A stretch of 57,000 nt of DNA from Apostichopus japonicus (GCF_037975245.1 NC_092577.1:31277398-31334397); one strand, 5' to 3'. Counted from the first letter of the stretch, positions 24,701 through 35,003 are shown. Made by a program: numbers and translations. Notes: a model not told the origin generated them from the sequence alone.

Positions 24701-26099
24701 GTGTGGCCAGACTGTAAATCTGTCCCGATCGTTTTCTTGTCAAAATTTGAAAATCTTATATTGCCGCATTTTAACCCGTACGTAGGTTGTGCTTTGCTTT
24801 GCTTTAAAGCTTTGTGTTCACATTGTGAAAGGATGATAGCCGTCAGATTCGCTTAGCAAAACGAGGTAAAATTATCGGTCTGGGAATAATTCCCCGACCT
24901 GTTTTTCCGCCGATCTGTTTTTCGTTCCGCAGGCTAATCTTCTCGGACCATCAAAGCGCCCCCAGGCGGATCTCGCGCCGCTTCTTTCGTGGAACGTCTC
25001 AAATTTTTGCACCCGTCGGTTCGGCATCGGTGGGGTGAGCGGCATCAGCAATCGAAAGGAGGGCGGCCGGAGCGCTGCAGGGGTAGCCCAGGTAGCCTTG
25101 AGGTTACTGATGGGGTACAACATTACATCGGCTATCAAACCCAAAGTGAGAGTCTTTGATGCGCTTGTTCCAGATGTGTTAGAGATTGAAGGTAGGTCAA
25201 ACATTTTTAGCAGAGAAAATCCATTAAAGTAAAGTAATAGTGCCAAACTAAAGGTTTTTTTCTGTGACTTTTACAAATTTTAAATATTTGAAGGTAAAAT
25301 TGAAATAAAGTTGAAAACGTTGTGAACACGATAACTCGAAAAGTACATCTTTGTTGAACTTCATACATGGTATGTAGAAGCAGCTTGTTGAGTGCCAGAA
25401 CCCTATCGGAATTGGTGGAGGTCAAAATGAGGCCAACAGGTTCTGAAAAAAAAGTCTAAAAGGCTTTTCAGACATGATATTCCACTATTAAAGCTACAAT
25501 TATTCTGTGATGCCTTGATTTTCTTTTGGTGAATATAGTTTGGTCAAATTTAGTTTAATATTGTGAAGGGAATCAAACAAACATTCATTAGTAAAATTTA
25601 ATGAATAGGATTTTTGGTAGTAGAGCTGATTTGTTAGCTCAACATTGGTTAAGAGAAAAATGTCCTTATTCATATGTCTATGTTGCAATATCCTTACCGG
25701 TGGAATAAATGGTTGGGGTCCTCAAGGCAGTGCATGCTACAAATAAGAGCTGAAAATCTCTGATCGTTTGTGGTTCTCGCTTAATTCTTGGATGAAGTTA
25801 ACTCACTTGCTCTACCATAGTCAGATATTTATTGGTTGTGGAAATTTGGATCTTTTTTTTAGGGGGGGGGGGGGGAATTTGGAATCACAAAGCCCAACTG
25901 GTTTTTTATTTACTTTTTTCGTTTAGATGGCATTACCAATGAAACGATTGCAGCGTTTGAAAAGATGTACGATTCTATCGATACAGAGAAGAGAGGTATC
26001 AGTGTCGTTCACGGAGTGATGAAAGAAAAAGACCAACTATCGGCGAGAGCCGATACCAGGCAGCTTGGAGCTAAAGCTGTCAAGTTTGGTAGACCATGA
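9705..26099 (+). CDS. Gamma-glutamyltranspeptidase family protein (GGT7-like), 14 exons
   Basis: Exons 9705-9720, 13365-13534, 14426-14577, 16537-16651, 17067-17134, 17823-17896, 18595-18782, 19688-19775, 20489-20619, 21910-21998, 23566-23724, 23975-24086, 24933-25191 and 25927-26099 give 597 residues, normal for the family. All introns are GT-AG and phases agree. Residues 1-35 are cytoplasmic, 36-58 a transmembrane anchor, the rest a lumenal or extracellular GGT fold. Family marks: GGGSAVDAGIA, SGLGGGGFM, NFREMSP (R133 corresponds to the glutamate-binding Arg), VGVPGEIAGM, STGAPSNGP, STLNSPFGAKL, TSGIILNDAMNSF. GGT enzymes hydrolyse or transfer the gamma-glutamyl group of glutathione. Here the usual GGT-AH nucleophile region reads YGGSQVV (398-404) and the substrate-binding Ser-Ser reads Ala-Asp (466-467). 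Activity and autocleavage are therefore doubtful, as for GGT7. Several N-X-S/T sites are present. The start codon has A at -3 and G at +4. Confidence 0.93.
10020..12530 (-). mobile_element. Decayed Ty3/Gypsy-like LTR retrotransposon remnant, antisense in GGT intron 1
   Basis: Read on the minus strand, pieces occur in the normal gag-pol order. A Gag capsid-like part lies near 12200-12520 (PSLLEPYLTGKEQNAF). The C-terminal part of an aspartic protease lies at 11141-11479 (VELYVADILCQVLLGRDLL). Reverse-transcriptase pieces follow: MFDKPDGTYLMAFDYRALN near 10740-10830, YMDDIVVHSS near 10490-10525, and FPSPTNKTALDRFLGLSG to PLNKLRRKNIRWDW near 10150-10310. Frames shift and stop codons interrupt, so it is dead. 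I did not find the LTRs. Confidence 0.8.
12749..13010 (-). mobile_element. LINE-type retrotransposon fragment (ORF2 C-terminus)
   Basis: The minus-strand frame contains VARMQDDRPVKELLYG, RYKDTLKDLLKK and WSEVVNDRSSWRR. These match the segment typical of the C-terminal tail of non-LTR endonuclease/reverse-transcriptase proteins (GHVARM-D-R-K-LYG ... R-KD-LK-DL ... W..-A-DR--WR). Only this tail is seen, so it is a 5'-truncated or broken copy in GGT intron 1. Confidence 0.75.
13535..14425 (+). other. GGT intron 2, no gene; purine-rich tract
   Basis: No coding signal is seen. A purine-rich (GA)n/(GGGT)n tract covers about 13977-14052, and a CATT tetranucleotide run precedes exon 3 near 14338-14356. 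Confidence 0.6.
14887..15857. mobile_element. Non-autonomous hAT-like element, 971 bp, GGT intron 3
   Basis: It begins CAGGGCTCGAAATTT and ends with the rough inverse (GTCGAGACCTG). The flanks are near-identical 8-bp copies, CTCTCATG at 14879-14886 and CCCTCATG at 15858-15865. An 8-bp duplication and CAGGG ends are typical of hAT elements. No transposase reading frame is visible. Confidence 0.72.
17464..17787 (+). mobile_element. tRNA-derived SINE in GGT intron 5
   Basis: The head resembles a class II (Leu/Ser-type) tRNA, with A-box TGGCCGAGTGG at 17468-17478, a long variable arm and B-box GGTTCGATACC at 17530-17540. A non-tRNA body and an (ATT)n tail follow, and the tail ends about 34 bp before the exon 6 acceptor. 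It belongs to a different family from the SINE at 1838. Confidence 0.85.
19800..19848 (+). repeat. (TGTC)n/(TGTT)n microsatellite
   Basis: About 49 bp of CTGT and TTGT tetranucleotides, 25 bp downstream of the exon 8 donor of the GGT gene. Confidence 0.9.
20603..21480 (+). repeat. 94-bp minisatellite that includes an exon end and splice donor
   Basis: ACCATWGATNTGTAGAGGTAA recurs at 20603, 20675, 20770, 20863, 20957 and 21051, mostly 93-95 bp apart (first step 72). The first copy is the end of GGT exon 9 with its donor (TTTGTAGAG|GTAAGA); the rest are intronic echoes. From about 21110 to 21480 only the decayed core TGTAGAGGTAATRAGG...ACCTCAAATCTAC persists. Confidence 0.9.
21999..23565 (+). 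other. GGT intron 10, left edge of the duplicated segment
   Basis: No gene is seen. From about 22634 rightward the sequence is closely repeated at about 51160 onward, marking the left limit of the segment shared with the partial GGT copy. Left of 22634 the two loci do not match. Confidence 0.8.
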
Positions 26100-26589
26100 G
26101 GCTTATGTATGCTATCTGAGTAGTTAAATACTTTGGGAACCCAAGGTTGGTGTTTAAAAGGGATGTTTAAAGTATTGAAAAGAGCTGGCTGGACAGCATT
26201 GTCTCTTGGTACCCAAAATTTTAAGGAATTAAGACTGCCTCAAGTTAGTAATATTTCGTCATGAAAACTTGTGCGCACACAAAAAGTTAATGCAAAAAGG
26301 TAACTCTCATAAAAAAAGGAATATTTATAGAATTGTCTTAGAAATGCTGAAATGTGTGTTATAAGTTTTTGTTTGTTAAACTATGTGACCATTTTTAGCA
26401 AATCTAGCAGGTTTTGTGAAAAACGTCTAGTGCCTTTAAAGAACGTTTGCAGGTCATCAATTTTGACCATTAACCTTTACTTGCTTTTTAAGGTCTCTTC
26501 GGAAACCACATGGTTGGTTGTCTGATAAGATATCGGTATGCGAATGGTAGGTGTGACAGGGTCCTTTAACTGTAGCTCTGTAAGCAGGC

Positions 26590-26850
26590 CATCCCCAGAA
26601 GGACCTATTTGTTCTTGTGAGGACGACCCACGGTCCCCAGGAGGACATGTTTGTTCTTGTGAGGAGGACCCACAGTCCCCAGGAGGACTTATTTGTTCTT
26701 GTGAGGAGGACCCACCGTCCCTAGGAGGACCTATTTGTTCTTGTGATGACGACTCACTGTCCCTAGGAGGACCTATTTGTTCTTGTGAGGACGACCCACC
26801 GTCCCTAGGAAGACCTGTTTGTTCTTGTGAGGACAGCCCACCACCGCCTG
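26590..26850. repeat. 42-bp minisatellite, about six copies
   Basis: Units read GGAGGACCTATTTGTTCTTG plus TGAGGACGACCCACCGTCCCTA with few changes. Because 42 is a multiple of three, both strands stay open (a 14-residue repeat such as SSSQEQIGPPRDGG on the minus strand). No start or splice context supports coding, and it follows the GGT stop codon. Confidence 0.88.
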
Positions 26851-26949
26851 ACAACAAATATGTTAGCGTCAGGATGTCTTTAAAAGTTGGCATTGTGTGA
26901 CAGGACATTGCAAGTCAACAACTTAAACAGTATGAAGATAGCATTATAC

Positions 26950-26955
26950 AATAAA
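26950..26955 (+). other. Candidate polyadenylation signal, GGT-like gene
   Basis: AATAAA at 26950-26955, with a second at 26961-26966, about 850 bp after the stop codon. The 3' UTR would then contain the 42-bp minisatellite. Confidence 0.35.
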
Positions 26956-27243
26956 TGGATAATAAATTATTGACCATAATATTTTTCAAAAGGTTAGAGA
27001 ACTATAAAGATGTCTTCCTATAGTTTTGAGAGTCGGATAATTAAAAATGTATTATTTTAAACTTAGCATTCTGAGGATGATTCAAAGTTGTCCCCTGGAG
27101 GACGAATTTGTCCTCTGGAGGTCAACCCACCGTCTCCTGACAACAATTTTATAAGCCTCAGACAAACTGGATTTCTTTAAATGGTATTGCAATACTTCAT
27201 GGAATATCACAAGGCAACACAATAGTATTCTCACTATTATGGT

Positions 27244-28905
27244 TGCCAGACATATACCCCCGGACAAATACCTCTGGGACAAGTACCCCCGGACTTATAC
27301 CTCTGGGACAAGTACCCCCCTGACAATCACCCCCCAGACAAATACCCCCAAGGGCGAATACCTCCGAGGACAACTACCCCCAGGACAACTACCCCCCGGA
27401 CAGACCACTGGCGTAGCAAGTGGGGGACAGAGGAAATAATACCATCAGAAATGTTGGGATCGCAAAAGCGATTGTGAAAAGAACGAGCGATCAAAAATGA
27501 TTTTAGTACATGGATGTGTAACTGATTGCTCCGATTTGCATCCAAGGGCATTTCGAAAACGAGATATACGCAGGCCCATACGCTGGGGGAGGGGAGGGGT
27601 CGAATGGTTTGGAAGACCATCATTTCCCACTTGGCACCATCAAATATTGAAATTAAGGGGCCAGCCCTCCCCTAAGACTCGTCCCACAGGATACAGATCA
27701 GTATCGTGAATTCGACCCCCATGGCGAAATCATGTGTGCGTGTCTGATTTACAAAGCAGAGTGGAAATGGGGAAATGATGACGGTCGTGGGGAGGGGTAT
27801 AAGGGAAAAGCGCATAATGCGAAGAACGCGTATATTATGTAGAAGGTATATAGACCTAGATCTCACATGAGAATCACGCCACATGCCAGTGATATCAAAA
27901 GAAGTACACATGACAAAGTTCTCCTATCCCAGTCTCTTTTCGGTCCAATAACAGTGAATAATTGTTGAACAGTGGCACTCCAGGCTTCTGTGAATATTTA
28001 GTTTAATTGAGAGTTAAAGATTGAAATAGGAAAGTAAGAATCTATATTATGTCATGCATGTATTACGAGTTGCAAGTCTTATTTAATCTTTTTTACTTCA
28101 ACTCTTTTCATTTATGACAACTGATGTCTCTAACTTTGTTTGTTTAAGCCTATACCTTCTGTTTGTATTTCAACATGACGTCATATGACCTCTAAGATCG
28201 GACACGATTATACGGCTGAAAAAAACTTTGCGTTTCGGAGATTAATAGTACAGAATAGTGTCACTATAGCAAATAGTAAATTAATAGTTACTACCAGCAG
28301 TGAGCAATGCCCAACCCAACCCCCGGGCCTCGGTCCATTGTCAAACCCTATCCAGGAGTTTTGGGGGCTTATATATGAAAAGCTTGAATCTTTTTAAAAG
28401 TCAGGAGGAGGTTATAAGGGCCAGGGCACACGACGACCCTAGTGGTGCCAGTTTAACCGTCACCCTGACCCAATTTTAAATATGCTCTCGGAGTTGCCCA
28501 AGGGACCAGGGTAGGCCTATATTTTGAGGCCCGCGGGAAACTAAACTCGAAAAAAGATGGGCGTATCCGTCGCTGCATCCGTCTCCAATAGTTAACGGCA
28601 TATATCCGGGGGTATTTATCCAGGGGGTAATTGTCTAGGGGTATTCGTCCGAGGGGGTAGTTGCCCGGGTAGGTACTTGTCCGGGGGGTTTTGTCCTCGG
28701 GGGGTATTTGTCCGGTGGGTATCTGTCCGGGTGGTAGTTGTCCTGGGGGGTAGTTGTCCGGGATGCTATTTGCCCAAGGGGGTATCTGTCGGGGTGGTAA
28801 TTGTCCGGGGGGTTATTGTCTGGGGGTAATCGTCGGGGGGGGCGGGTTATTGTCTGGGGGGTAATCGTCTGGGGGGTATTTGTCTGGGGGGTATTTGTGC
28901 GGTCA
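27244..28905. mobile_element. Inverted pair of ~15-bp tandem arrays, foldback-like candidate
   Basis: At 27250-27405 about ten units of TACCCCCGGACAA(A/G) run on the + strand. At 28595-28905 about twenty units of the reverse complement (TTGTCCGGGGGTA) run. The 1.2 kb between has no coding signal. Foldback elements, including the sea urchin TU elements, have terminal inverted repeats made of short tandem repeats of this size. I could not find clean ends or a target duplication, so this remains a candidate. Confidence 0.5.
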
Positions 28906-30420
28906 CGCACTCTTAAAGGTTTAATTTCACATTTTACAAATATTTCCTCGTGTTCAATATTCTCCCAAATATGAGACAAAATGGAAGGTAAAATAGAAAG
29001 AGCACAATGTTCTGGGTTTTGATTTTCCATATTTTTTTTGTCATGGAAAAATGTTGAAAAATTAATTTTTTCCACTGTTCAATACCAGTATCGCAACGGA
29101 GGAACAAATGCAGTGTCGTATTCGAAAGAGAAAATATGAAGCGTTTTCATCTTTTTTTTGGCTTCATGCAGACACATTGTACTATTTATAGCATGCAACA
29201 TTAACGTTTGTTAATGTTCATTATCATCCAAAATGTATATCTTTATGATTGATTAATGATGAACATTCTCAAATTTTAATAACTTTACAATTTGTCATAT
29301 TTATGTCAACAAGTTGACCAATGTCCAAGTTAAGCCGATTGGTCGAGTCAAACTGGTGAAGGTATTCAAACGTTAAATAGTTTGTATCGGTTTATTGTAA
29401 AATTCTTGAAAATCTACATCATTAAATTAATAAAAAAAAAGTATTGAAAGCAGGGTTAAGACTTTATGGGTATGGCAGGATCCATGCTTTGCCATTTGCG
29501 CCTAAAAACTGCAATAGTAACACCCCCATCACAGTAAAGACATGAAGGGGTCATATCAATTTTCCAAAAATACCTGTTTCAGGGTATCTCTTTTAAGTTT
29601 CAAAATATTGTTCCATGTTTTTCTTCATCAGAAATTTCATTCTATTTTATCCGAAATTCATACGCTACAACTCTGAAGCAATTTTTCAAGCCACATGTTT
29701 CTAGCAGATATGATTTGGCATGGCAAGAGGGGTTGGACAGAAAATATTTGTTATTTGTTAAATATTTGTGCTTTTGTCAAGTTTTTCTTCATTTCAACTC
29801 AAACACTTTGGCGGGAGAGAGAGGGAGAGGGGTGGAGACTTTTCATCTCAATGTTAACTTTGTTTTCTTTTTTTAACTCATAAAGCAGTTTAAAAGCTTT
29901 TACTCAGTACTGGCTAAATGCATTTGGAATGAAAGTGGCCAGTTTATAAGAAGTGCAATATGCTGTAAGAAAGATAGCTAGTATTCTTTTCTATTTAGTT
30001 TTTTTTCATTATTATTATTATTACAAAGTCTATGGATACCATCTCTGTTTACGGTATATCTGTTTAGTGGTTATGTTCACGTATTAGAAGATTTAGAACG
30101 GATTTCGTGTGCATACATTCCAAATTCAATGGCCATATGAAATTTCCCAGTGTAATTTAATGTTTATTCATTCATGCACTGATGTCCATCAAATATGAGT
30201 GGTTGCGGTCCTAAATCCTGCGTAATTTAATGTTTATTCATACTTAGTAAAGATTCCTAAATCCTATTGGTCCATTCAGGTCAGCTGACCGTGGTTAATC
30301 CTGTGAGTAACGCACGGTAAAATTACGGGGCATCACTTTAATAAATCTTTGGTTATATGTAACCAAAAATGTTTTGTTTTATGATTTTTCCCCCACACAA
30401 ATGGTAGTGTATGAATGAAC

Positions 30421-30586
30421 GGGGTTAATCAACGGTCTAGCGTGCGTTACTCACATGATTAATGCACTCCGGGTGTTAATGCTATCGCTGGATGCACTCG
30501 GGCTCCGCCCTCGTGCATCGCTTGCATTATCCCCCGATCGTGCATTAATCCTGTGAGTAACGCACGCTAGACCGTTGATTAACCCC
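30421..30586. repeat. Foldback repeat with 47-bp arms
   Basis: Left arm 30421-30467 (GGGGTTAATCAACGGTCTAG...) and right arm 30540-30586 are reverse complements with a single mismatch. The spacer holds a second smaller hairpin (GATGCAC..GGGC / GCCC..GTGCATC). Part of the arm recurs once more near 30293. Confidence 0.95.
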
Positions 30587-31075
30587 TTATTTATTCTTTC
30601 ATTCACTGATGCCAATCAAATATGAGTGGTTGTGGTCCATACTCCTGTTGTCATTACGATTTTGTTACTAGTACAAAAAAAAATCGCAAAATTCATTCAA
30701 AACTTGATTTTTTTTTTACGGAATTTCATCCCACAGACAACTTTTCGATGAAAAAGAAAAGTGCAAAAACAAGTGTTTCATGCTACCATGGTAGGTGTTG
30801 ATCTTGGCGGCTGAACCCTTCCCTCAACATATTCAAACAGAATCTCTCGGCTTCATTTCTTGCCTGATAAACTTTTCTAGTTTTCCGGGCACTCACATTT
30901 TTTTGAATGTAACTTGGCTGAGGTCTCTGGCAGCCTGTAGGTTGAATTCAACGAAAAACTTCTATAGAGATATCAATGTATGTATTTGCTGCTGAGTGCT
31001 GCCATTCCAATAGCAGCTCCCCGGTAGTAGCAAAGTGCGGTACGTCATAGATTTGGTTGATTTTTGGGGGCAAGG

Positions 31076-33460
31076 ATTCTGAATTTTAATTTTTTACCAG
31101 GTAAGTGGCCAGTCGATAAAAAGACATCTCACGCTAGTTAGAGGGAGCAATTTACAGATTACGGGAAGATTATTTGAGGAAAAAAATTGCGGTCAATACC
31201 GAATATATGTGCGACAATATTGTCAGAATGTTGCATGTACAGGGTCCGGTCCAGGTGTGACCGGCTAAGTTATTTGTCAGTTAAAAGGAAGTTCACTATT
31301 TTATAGTACTGTGTCATAATATTTTGATCTTTCTAACATATTTCCAAAACTTACTCTTTTCTAAACTTGGGAGACACTTTTATCATATTTTATGCTCATG
31401 AATGTGGAAAGGCATTACAATTTGACTGCTTCTTCGAGGTCAATATATATTTAGACATTTTTGGTTAAAGTGAAGAAAGGTAAAGACTCTGTGTTATATT
31501 TATGATGGATGAATTTTGCTGTTTACGTTAAAATGCACCCGATTCTCGTGGCTTTATCAGTTAAGACTGGTAAACTGAGTACCCTGAGTTAATCAGTTTA
31601 AAACTGAAGTGTTTTGCAATAATTTCTTAACATGTGTTACAGTTATATCTCAGTTGTTCCTGAGAAGGACTTGACAAACAAAAAATACTAAACACACAAT
31701 CCTATGCTTAATTATTGACTGGACCAATCAGACTACTCTAAAGGTTTTGCCAATAATTTCGTCTACATTTTTACAGAAAGTGGATGACACTTTACTGCAA
31801 AAGGCTTAAAATCTGCAATTTGAACCACCCTTACAAAGTATACATACTAGTCAAACATAAGGACAGTTGTCTAGACTCCGTCATTAGTTCAAACAGCCTT
31901 TCAGCAATTTTTCAACAGCAGCATCTGCTGACAGGTCTAATATGTGTTACCGGTGTTATAACACACTTTAGTTTATACTGATTAACGGTTGTCTCGTATT
32001 CACAGTACAAACTGATCAAGCCATGTACATTGGGTGCACAGTAGCGTCTGCTGACAGTCTAACTTGTGTTACAACACACTTTAGTTTATACTGATTTACG
32101 GTTGTTTCTTATTCACAGTACAAACTGATCGAGCCATGTACATTGGGTGCACAGTAGCATCTTCTAACAGGTCTAACATGTGTTACAGTGTTATAACACA
32201 CTTCAGTTTGTACTGATTAACGATTGTCCCATACTCACAGTACAAACTGATCAAGCCATGTACATTGGGTGCACAGTAGCGTCTGCTGACAGTCTAACTT
32301 GTGTTACAACACACTTTAGTTTATACTGATTTACGGTTGTTTCTTATTCACAGTACAAACTGATCGAGCCATGTACATTGGGTGCACAGTAGCATCTTCT
32401 AACAGGTCTAACATGTGTTACAGTGTTATAACACACTTCAGTTTGTACTGATTAACGATTGTCCCATACTCACAGTACAAACTGATCAAGCCATGTACAT
32501 TGGGTGCACAGTAGCGTCTGCTGACAGTCTAACTTGTGTTACAACACACTTTAGTTTATACTGATTTACGGTTGTTTCTTATTCACAGTACAAACTGATC
32601 GAGCCATGTACATTGGGTGCACAGTAGCATCTTCTAACAGGTCTAACATGTGTTACAGTGTTATAACACACTTCAGTTTGTACTGATTAACGATTGTCCC
32701 ATACTCACAGTACAAACTGATCAAGCCATGTACATTGGGTGCACAGTAGCGTCTGCTGACAGTCTAACTTGTGTTACAACACACTTCAGTTTATACTGAT
32801 TAACGGTTGTATCGTATTCACAGTACAAACTGATCAAGGCATGTACATTGGATATACAGTAGCATCTGATAACAGGTCTAACATGTATTAAGGTGTTATA
32901 ACACACTTCAGTTTGTACTGATTAACGGTTGTCTCATATTCACAGTACAAACTGATCAAGCCATGTACATTGGGTGCACAGTAGCGTCTGCTGACAGTCT
33001 AACTTGTGTTACAACACACTTCAGTTTATACTGATTAACGGTTGTATCGTATTCACAGTACAAACTGATCAAGCCATGTACATTGGATATACAGTAGCAT
33101 CTGATAACAGGTCTAACATGTATTAAGGTGTTATAACACACTTCAGTTTGTACTGATTAACGGTTGTCTCATATTCACAGTACAAACTGATCAAGCCATG
33201 TACATTGGATATACAGTAGCATCTGATAACAGGTCTAACATGTATTAAGGTGTTATAACACACTTCAGTTTGTACTGATTAACGGTTGTCTCATATTCAC
33301 AGTACAAACTGATCAAGCCATGTATATCGGGGATCTGTAATATCTGCTAACAGGTCTAACATATGTTACAGTGTTATAATACACTTCAGTTTATACTGGT
33401 TAACAGTTGTCTCTTATTCACAGTACAAACTGATCAAGCCATGTATATATTCAATGTAAA
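31076..33460 (+). repeat. Dispersed element with internal satellite array (copy A)
   Basis: A unique-looking head at 31076-31890 is followed by a tandem array to about 33460. The head recurs at 55257-56090 (close match) and, diverged, at 43785-44200, each time followed by the same monomer. It is thus a dispersed unit and not just an isolated satellite. No open reading frame of note is seen. Confidence 0.85.
31890..33460 (+). repeat. Satellite array, alternating 113/122-bp monomers
   Basis: CACAGTACAAACTGATC starts at 32001, 32114, 32236, 32349, 32471, 32584, 32706, 32819, 32941, 33054, 33176, 33298 and 33419. Spacing alternates 113 and 122 bp, then ends 122, 121. The 235-bp dimers from 32001 to 32705 are almost identical to each other. 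Most 122-bp monomers carry TCAGTTTGTACTG 22 nt before CAGTACAAACTGA, a 13-bp hairpin. Confidence 0.95.
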
Positions 33461-33840
33461 ATGATATGCTTAGGTTAAGTCAGTGTCCATGTTCTTTTTG
33501 TTAACCAAAAACAAATGTCACTGAAATAGACATTCCAAGGAAATCTGTCAACCGTTCGTCAATATTTCCTTCTTTTTTCCTCTTTGGTTTGTAATGTTTA
33601 TAATTCACCTATTATTAGTGTTTTAAGTTGAAAGATGTGGTAAAATAGAAATGTTTTCATTCCATTCAATTTCGTTTTGCCCAGTATGAACTATATTATG
33701 CCCTTCAAGTTATGTGCAAAGTAACACGATTCATTTATATCCGTTGGAAGGTACTTAGCCTATTCCAGGTTGACGGATAATATCATCGCAACATACTATA
33801 AAATCACACAGCTGGGAGCTTAACGATTATTGCAGTATAG

Positions 33841-34220
33841 CAAAGGTGGGCAACCTACGGCCCGCGGGCCACATGCGGCCCGCCAGTGAGTTTTTTTGTG
33901 GCCTGTGTGATGTCTCAAGAAAAAGAGAAAAAAATCAATCTATTTTACATCATCACAATAACGAGCTAGCTGCTTAACATTTATCAGCACTAATGATGCT
34001 CTCAGGTAGGCCTTTTATCCCCATTAATTATCAACTGTAATGTTTTGACAATATGTTTTTGTGAATACAGATTAAGTACACACAGCAATTGCTTGAAAGT
34101 CCTCGGAATCAAAGGTTTGAAATCAACAGCAGGTCGTTGGTTAGGTGTGGCCCTGCAGTCAATTTTGCACTCCTTATATATCTGGCCCATTAATTCATTC
34201 AAAAAGGTTGCCCACCCATG
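33841..34220. mobile_element. Complete non-autonomous hAT element, 380 bp
   Basis: The ends CAAAGGTGGGCAACC and GGTTGCCCACCCATG are inverted repeats with two mismatches. A perfect 8-bp target duplication, CAGTATAG, lies at 33833-33840 and 34221-34228. The internal start (CTACGGCCCGCGGGCC) is of a type seen in hAT MITEs. No transposase is present. Confidence 0.93.
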
Positions 34221-34532
34221 CAGTATAGCAATTAGCTAGGCTGAATTGTATTTTGTATACATATTACCAGACAAATTTGCAATACCGTGAAGTAGGTTAA
34301 CACGTTTGACAAACAGACTGACGCCTTTTTAATGAATCACCTTTATATAGTGTTGTAAGAGTATACTTCTCTCTCCAATCAATAATTTGAACCATTTGCT
34401 TGTTTGCTGCTTAATTGCTTATTACATCTTGTCAAATGTTTGCTTGAACAGTTGTTTTCAATTAATTACATATGGCCCCTTTTTTGGTTTGAAGAGGCAA
34501 AACGTACAAGCTGACAGGACTCTATATGTACA

Positions 34533-34534
<2 letters not shown>

Positions 34535-34582
<48 letters not shown>

Positions 34583-34631
34583 TACACACATATATATATA
34601 TATACACACACATATATATATATATATATAA

Positions 34632-34678
<47 letters not shown>

Positions 34679-34693
34679 TATATATATACACAC

Positions 34694-34759
<66 letters not shown>

Positions 34760-34760
34760 C
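34535..34760. repeat. (TA)n/(CA)n microsatellite
   Basis: About 225 bp of alternating TA with CACACA blocks, upstream of the NXPE-like start codon. The long Tyr/Ile open frames here on both strands are artefacts of the repeat. Confidence 0.97.
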
Positions 34761-35003
34761 TAGATCTCACCTAGTCAGGTGATCAAATAAACTTCGTTAC
34801 TGACACCACTCAATCAGAGTCACTTCAATAATTGATTAACTATATACTTAGATGCACTAACATGAACACAAACACAAAACATAACGGTTCATAAAAATGT
34901 GAGGCGCCGCGTAAACATGAAATGCAAGATCTCGTGACAAATCACTTACGTATGTTAAACAAGTTCGGCTCGCAGCACTGTATACGATTCACCGGGTGAA
35001 GAT

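Larger units (their letters stand above)
26128..31075. other. 4.95-kb segment absent from the second GGT copy; no gene seen
   Basis: In the second locus the sequence after the GGT stop runs directly (at about 55257) into the element that here begins at 31076. The 26128-31075 stretch is therefore an insertion in this copy or a deletion in the other. It contains the 42-bp minisatellite, the inverted 15-bp arrays and the 30421 foldback, but no recognisable gene. Confidence 0.7.

Noticed and set aside
28635-29075. 146-residue Pro-rich minus-strand frame
   Set aside because: It is a translation of the 15-bp tandem array; no start or splice context, and similar frames are open by repeat structure.
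32721-33141. Two nearly identical 61-residue minus-strand frames
   Set aside because: They arise from satellite monomers; their identity reflects the repeat, not a gene family.
31890-33460. CRISPR-like array
   Set aside because: Whole monomers are conserved with no variable spacers, and the DNA is clearly eukaryotic.
34387-34782. Long open frames rich in Tyr and Ile on both strands
   Set aside because: They are translations of the (TA)n/(CA)n microsatellite; all frames are open for the same trivial reason.
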